Positions 59,864 through 64,000 of a DNA stretch of 64,000 nucleotides are shown here, in pieces. Below the pieces are notes generated by a model. It was not told the DNA's origin and made no database searches. It worked only from the letters and a program-made list of their open reading frames with translations. The stretch's first letter is position 1. Each line of letters begins with the position of its first letter. Both the position numbers and the translations under genes were made by a program. The stretch is from Planctomycetales bacterium (lineage in GTDB: Bacteria; Planctomycetota; SZUA-567): NCBI GenBank assembly GCA_025997475.1, contig BNUQ01000007.1:21312-85311 (forward strand). The letters are read 5' to 3'.

Positions 59864-62800
59864 TCACACTCCCACCTGCGGGCGGTTTTGCACGATGAAA
59901 TACCGTCCGTCCGCCGTAATCGCGCCTTCGATGTCCTGCGCGCCGCCGCCAAGGTCTTCCACCGCCGTCGCGATTGCCGCGATTCGGCGGCACAATTCGG
60001 CGCGGAAACCGGCGTCGGTCAAGAGTTTTTCATCGGTGTAATCGAGATTCTTTTCCACCGGCGGCTCGGCGAGAAAACTGTCGTAAAGTCCCGCGCCGGC
60101 AAAACCCGCCAAATCCTCGCCGTTGCTGTCCGAGCGGAAAATCACCGCCTTGTCGCTCGGACTATACAATCCCGCACTCTTGCTCGGATATGACACTTCC
60201 GTAATCCGCCCGTCTTTTTTATTGACGAAAAAACCGAACGCGTGTCCGGGATAATTCCCGACCAACGTCTCGCCCAAACCCAAAACCACTTCGGCGAAAA
60301 TCTCGTCGCGGTTGCCGGTTATCGGATTGACGGTATGAATGACGAAAGCGTAGGCGGCGTTGACGACCTGCTGAATCAAGACCGCCATCTGCAAGGCGTC
60401 GTGCGGCATTCCGACGGACCGCCGCGACAAATACGCCCGCTCGTTCCATTTGCTCGCCCACACTTTTTTAATCGCCTGCCACGCCAAATCCCAATGGATT
60501 TCCGGCAGTCCGCTCGCCGCGAGCGCCGCCGGCAATTCGTCTTTCAACGCCGGCGGCGGATACAGCCGTTGCGCCAAGGCGCGGAGCGCCGCGAGTTCCT
60601 TCGCCGGCTCGCTCTCGACGCGCGCCAGCGCGATTTTCATTTCTTTGCGCCAATTGTCGTTCAGCCGGTCGCCCAATACTTTTTCATACACGCCAAACGG
60701 CAACGCCGCCGCCGCCGGCAAATGCATCCAGTCCGGCAACTTGCCGCGCAGTAAATTTAAGTTGTTCGATTTGCCGCCCAAAATTTCGCGGGTAAATTCC
60801 GCCGCCCCGACGACCCATTTTTTCGCCGCGGTCGGCGCTTTGAATTTCAGCGCCGCTTTCGCCGCGTTCGCCGCGACCGTTTTTTCCGCGTCGGCGGCGG
60901 TGAGCGTGGACGCGGCAAATTCCACCGCGCCCGCCGGCGTGGCTTTCGCCGCGATAATTTCGCCGGACATTTTTTGCAATTTATCCCATTCCTCGTCCTC
61001 GAAACACGCGGCGAACAACAAGCCGAGATTGCGCGAGCGCACCGACAAATGCGCCACCAAATCCGGCGCGACGCGCGTGATGATGCCGACGACGCCCTCC
61101 GGCGCGTCCTCGTCGCCCGCCGCCGCTTCGGTCAACAAGAGCGTCGGCTCGGCGTAAATTTTTTCCATCACCGACCGCAAATTTTCCACCGCCGCCACGC
61201 GCCCGCGCACCGCCGCCGGACTGATAATTTGCCAACCGCCCAAGCCCAATGCCGCGCGCAATTTTTTCACCGACAGGTGAATAACTTTCGCCAACGGAAA
61301 CCAGTCGCTCCCGCGAACGACTTCTTCGACAAAAATTTTCCGCGCCCAGTCCGCCACGCCGAAATTTTTGCCGAGATAATCGGCGGGCGCTTGCAACGCC
61401 GCGGCGATGGTCGCCGTTTCGTTTTGCACGACGCGCGAAACACGGTCGGCGACGGCGAGCATTTCCAACATTTTTTCCCGCGTGGGCGCCGCCGGTTCGA
61501 GCCGCCGCCATTCGCTCCGGCACAGTGCCAGTTCCGGCGATTTCGCGAAAAGTCCGCTGTTTTCGAGCGCCGCCGCAAACCACGGGATTAAGTCCCCGTC
61601 GGCTTTGAGATTTTCGTAAAGGTTGCGGAATTTGTCGCCCACCGCCGCATCGAAATAAACCCAATCCAAAATTTCCTCCGCGTCGCCGGCGCGTCCGGCG
61701 CGGTCGGCGATTTCCCGCCGCAAGGCGACGACTTCGCCCGCGGTAACGCCGCCCGCTTTCAATTTACCGTAAAGAGTTTGTCCGCCGCCGCTCAACCGTC
61801 CGGCGACGCGGTCGCCGCACAATTCGAGTTCGGCGCCGCCGTGCACCGTCAACAAGACCTTTTCGTAATTCCGCAAATCGTGGAGCAAGCCGTCGCGGCA
61901 ATTCCCGTAATACTGCGGGTCGGTAACAATCGGACGCTCAAAATTGCGCAGACGCTCGCGGGTGACGCCGGCTTTTTCGAGCGTGCCGTAAAACACGTTT
62001 TGGTCGCCGTTGCTCTCCATAAACGCGATGAAGGCGCGGCAGATGAAAATGTCGTCGGGCGTGGTGTTGTTGTGAAGTTTCTGATGCCACTCCTCGATGA
62101 AATGCCCGTGTTCCTCTTTCAAATGGTGGCGATGCATAATGTTCAGGATTTCGTCGCGAATGCGCTGTCCCTGTCCGCCGTCGCCGCCGCGTCCGACGGT
62201 GCGCAACATTTCCGTCAGCCAAACGCGATTGGCGGGGTATTCGCGCCACAGTTGCGCGAACGTTTGCGTCAGCGCTTTTTGCGCGCCGGCGAGGTCGCGC
62301 GGCTTGGTGTTGTAGTTGCGTTGCCAGTCGAGTTGGCGAATGGCGCTGTAACGAAGCCAGACGAAAATAATTTGCCACAAAGACAAATCGCCGCCGGTTT
62401 TAAGAATGAGTTCGCGCGCCAATTGGCACCGGTGCATCAGCGTCCAACTGCTTTTGCCGACTTCGGCGGCGATGATTTGCGCGGCGAGTTCCTGCCCTTT
62501 TTCCGACAATAGCGGCGCGTCGAGTTGGCGCGCGAACAGCGCGAGCGTCAAGTCGTTGTTCTGATTTTTATGCCACAATTTTTCGTCGGGACTGTAAAGG
62601 ATATAGGCGATTTCCTCCGGCGCCTCGTCGTCGTCCGCGAAAAACAGGCGCAGAACGCTCAATTTTTCCCGTTCGGCAAACGGCGTGCGGACGGCGCGGG
62701 CGTCGAATTTCACCGTGGCGGCGGGAAATGATTTTTCCGACGGCATTTTCCAGCGCAAATGGAAACGGTCGGTGGCGCCCCAGTGGAGTACCAACGGCGC

Positions 62801-63382
62801 GGGAATATTGGCGGCGAAAATAACTTCTTTGCCGCCGTCGGCGACGCGGACGAGGACGGACAAATCGTAGCCGCTGTCGAGCGTCAGCGACCGGCGCTCG
62901 TCGGTTTCAAGCGGCGGATACCAGCGGAGCAACGCGGCGGCGGGGTTCTCGCGACCGGCGGTCGATGACGGCAATTTCAGCGCGAAATCGTCGCGCCCGT
63001 TTTTCCGCCACGTGTCGGCGGCGGGAAAATAAAGGACAAATTCCAACACCTGCCACGGCGAGGGAAACGGCAGTTCCAAAAAAATTTCCGAATTCTCTTC
63101 GTCGGCGGCAAGCGTGAACGGCGTGCGCACGGCAAGCTCGTCAAAGACCGCGGACGCCGGCGGACAGCAATCTTTCGGCGGGCGCGTCCACGCGCCGCCG
63201 GCGCGCCGCGCCAAGCCCCAGTGCAAATAACATTTTTCGGTCGCCGGCAAAACGAGATGCAAATGTAACCGCTCGCCGACGACTTCGCCGCTGACGGTGA
63301 GCGGCGCCTGCGATTTATCTAAAACAAATTGTTGCGCGATTTTCGGCGGCGGCGGCGCGACGGGCGCTGGGGCGGCGGACAT
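59864..63382 (-). CDS. Alpha-glucan water dikinase-like protein
   Basis: 1172 residues. GWD phosphorylates starch-like glucans using both high-energy phosphates of ATP. The N-terminal half has two carbohydrate-binding-like stretches (about 25-125 and 165-275, each with HLHW/HWG-type motifs). The family signature is FIEEWHQKLHNNTTPDDIFI (about residues 425-445). The phospho-His region is PDLVAHLSVRSRNLGLLFAA (His near 777). The ATP-grasp-like end is typical: ERAYLSRRSVGMPHDALQMA, VIHTVNPITGNRDEIFAEVV, GLGETLVGNYPGHAFGFF, VIFRSDSNGEDLAGFAGAGL and DIEGAITADGRYFIVQNRPQ. GAGGAG precedes the ATG. The family is best known from plants and algae, so presence here suggests storage glucan turnover. No glycogen gene is adjacent. 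Confidence 0.9.
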   Translation of the reverse strand: MSAAPAPVAPPPPKIAQQFVLDKSQAPLTVSGEVVGERLHLHLVLPATEKCYLHWGLARRAGGAWTRPPKDCCPPASAVFDELAVRTPFTLAADEENSEIFLELPFPSPWQVLEFVLYFPAADTWRKNGRDDFALKLPSSTAGRENPAAALLRWYPPLETDERRSLTLDSGYDLSVLVRVADGGKEVIFAANIPAPLVLHWGATDRFHLRWKMPSEKSFPAATVKFDARAVRTPFAEREKLSVLRLFFADDDEAPEEIAYILYSPDEKLWHKNQNNDLTLALFARQLDAPLLSEKGQELAAQIIAAEVGKSSWTLMHRCQLARELILKTGGDLSLWQIIFVWLRYSAIRQLDWQRNYNTKPRDLAGAQKALTQTFAQLWREYPANRVWLTEMLRTVGRGGDGGQGQRIRDEILNIMHRHHLKEEHGHFIEEWHQKLHNNTTPDDIFICRAFIAFMESNGDQNVFYGTLEKAGVTRERLRNFERPIVTDPQYYGNCRDGLLHDLRNYEKVLLTVHGGAELELCGDRVAGRLSGGGQTLYGKLKAGGVTAGEVVALRREIADRAGRAGDAEEILDWVYFDAAVGDKFRNLYENLKADGDLIPWFAAALENSGLFAKSPELALCRSEWRRLEPAAPTREKMLEMLAVADRVSRVVQNETATIAAALQAPADYLGKNFGVADWARKIFVEEVVRGSDWFPLAKVIHLSVKKLRAALGLGGWQIISPAAVRGRVAAVENLRSVMEKIYAEPTLLLTEAAAGDEDAPEGVVGIITRVAPDLVAHLSVRSRNLGLLFAACFEDEEWDKLQKMSGEIIAAKATPAGAVEFAASTLTAADAEKTVAANAAKAALKFKAPTAAKKWVVGAAEFTREILGGKSNNLNLLRGKLPDWMHLPAAAALPFGVYEKVLGDRLNDNWRKEMKIALARVESEPAKELAALRALAQRLYPPPALKDELPAALAASGLPEIHWDLAWQAIKKVWASKWNERAYLSRRSVGMPHDALQMAVLIQQVVNAAYAFVIHTVNPITGNRDEIFAEVVLGLGETLVGNYPGHAFGFFVNKKDGRITEVSYPSKSAGLYSPSDKAVIFRSDSNGEDLAGFAGAGLYDSFLAEPPVEKNLDYTDEKLLTDAGFRAELCRRIAAIATAVEDLGGGAQDIEGAITADGRYFIVQNRPQVGV

Positions 63383-63600
63383 AAGGCGAACTCCTCTTTT
63401 TAGAGCAATTAAAAATTAGGAACTCGGGTTACGCGGCGAGCAAAAAAACTACGTTTTTTACGGATAACAAACCAAGCGTCTTCGGTTAGTGAATTACGCG
63501 AGATTTTCGGTTTCACCGGCAAAAAATCGCGTAATTCGCGAATAAATCTCTTTATCCCGCAATTTCGCGGATTATTTTTGCCGCGTAACCTGAATTCTTA

Positions 63601-64000
63601 GGTCGTGTTCACTATAAAATGAGTTGGTAAGGCGTTAAGTAAAAGATATAAAAGTAGCGGATAAAATTTTGCCGGAGGTTATTCCCGATGAAACCGCTGA
63701 CGCAAGAACAGTTCGAAAAAATTAAAGACGTTTTGCCCAAACCCCGCGGCACGGTCAAAACCGACTGTTACAACTTCCTTAACGCGCTTCTCGATATTGC
63801 GCAAAACGGCTACAAGTGGCGACGACTGCCCGCGGTCTATGGGCGTTGGCACACGGTTTATATGCGCTTTCGCCGGTGGGAAAAGTCCGGCGTTTTTCCG
63901 CGCCTCTTACTGGCGTTGCAAACAGAACTCGGTATCACGGTTGACTTTACCGCGTTGTCGCTCGACAGCACGTGCGTCAAAGTGCATCCTGACGCCGCCG
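63601..64000 (+). mobile_element. IS5-like insertion sequence, left part
   Basis: Left end GGTCGTGTTCACTATAAAAT starts directly after TTA, a likely target duplication of the IS5 family. The right end is beyond the window. It carries the transposase below. Confidence 0.72.
63688..64000 (+). CDS. IS5-family transposase, N-terminal part
   Basis: 104 codons seen before the window ends. MKPLTQEQFEKIKDVLPKPR, then NFLNALLDIAQNGYKWRRLP and GRWHTVYMRFRRWEKSGVF are the helix-turn-helix start of IS5-type (DUF4096-like) transposases. FTALSLDSTCVKVHPDAA includes the first catalytic Asp region (LDSTCVKVH). GGAGGTTATTCCCG precedes the ATG. Confidence 0.9.
   Translation, partial: MKPLTQEQFEKIKDVLPKPRGTVKTDCYNFLNALLDIAQNGYKWRRLPAVYGRWHTVYMRFRRWEKSGVFPRLLLALQTELGITVDFTALSLDSTCVKVHPDAA

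Noticed and set aside
1..64000. tRNA or rRNA genes
   Set aside because: I scanned for T-loop GGTTCGAATCC-like motifs and rRNA-like conserved stretches and found only coding matches.

Overview
The window is chromosomal DNA from a GC-rich, probably anaerobic bacterium of the Planctomycetes-Verrucomicrobia-Chlamydiae group, most likely a planctomycete. The evidence is a class III (anaerobic) ribonucleotide reductase with NrdR, a tetratricopeptide protein ending in two RNA-polymerase-alpha-CTD-like domains, a primary sigma factor with a long Lys/Ala-rich head, STAS/HATPase partner-switch proteins, and a VWA - ExbD - MotA/TolQ - TPR envelope locus. The lineage is inferred from gene content only; no rRNA or tRNA was seen.

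Layout: 1-4.8 kb (minus): nrdD (cut by the window edge), a RelE-type toxin/antitoxin pair, a methyltransferase interrupted at a 13-G tract, a HigA antitoxin with a frameshifted HigB, and nrdR behind two tandem NrdR-box-like sites. 5-7.2 kb: two secreted proteins. 7.3-11.8 kb: HATPase regulator, TPR/alpha-CTD protein, folP, coaX. 12.2-19.2 kb (minus): asnB, rpoD, an Rpn-family nuclease, gcvPA, gcvH. 19.7-23.2 kb: an orphan EcfT/CbiQ, ffh, rpsP with a clear terminator, and a degenerate BrnT/BrnA pair. 23.3-26.1 kb: ABC permease and hybrid histidine kinase. 26.5-34.5 kb (plus): rpsA, NYN protein overlapping pyrB, thiG, TPR protein, and an ArsR/CadC regulator with a palindromic operator followed by a Zn/Cd/Pb-type P-ATPase. 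35-41 kb: a large membrane-anchored protein of unknown function and four tandem DUF5618-like paralogues. 41-52.3 kb: the VWA (2004 aa), ExbD, MotA/TolQ and TPR (1178 aa) locus, read as TPR > MotA > ExbD > VWA on the minus strand. 52.4-58.4 kb: pilin-like protein, thermonuclease, MshEN-domain protein, STAS + HATPase module, UXS-type epimerase. 58.6-64 kb: KilA-N protein, an alpha-glucan water dikinase-like protein, and the left end of an IS5-like insertion sequence.

The most unusual content lies between genes. More than twenty intergenic spacers carry palindromes whose arms are tandem heptamers (ATTAACA, ATTAAAA, AGAGTTT/TCAACTT, GTGGACA or GGGAAAA types) around a core usually containing GCGAAGCG or CGCTTCGCG. 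The heptamer differs between loci, but the two arms of one locus usually match, in some cases down to a variant unit at the same position. The arrays supply the stop codons and last residues of several proteins. One locus (59.7 kb) and a related sequence at 11.8 kb look like occupied and unoccupied versions of the same site. A second family, a 161-bp fold-back MITE, has four full copies. REP-like clusters and a ~290-bp repeat in inverted orientation 20 kb apart add to this. Several protein-coding genes also contain short in-frame minisatellites.
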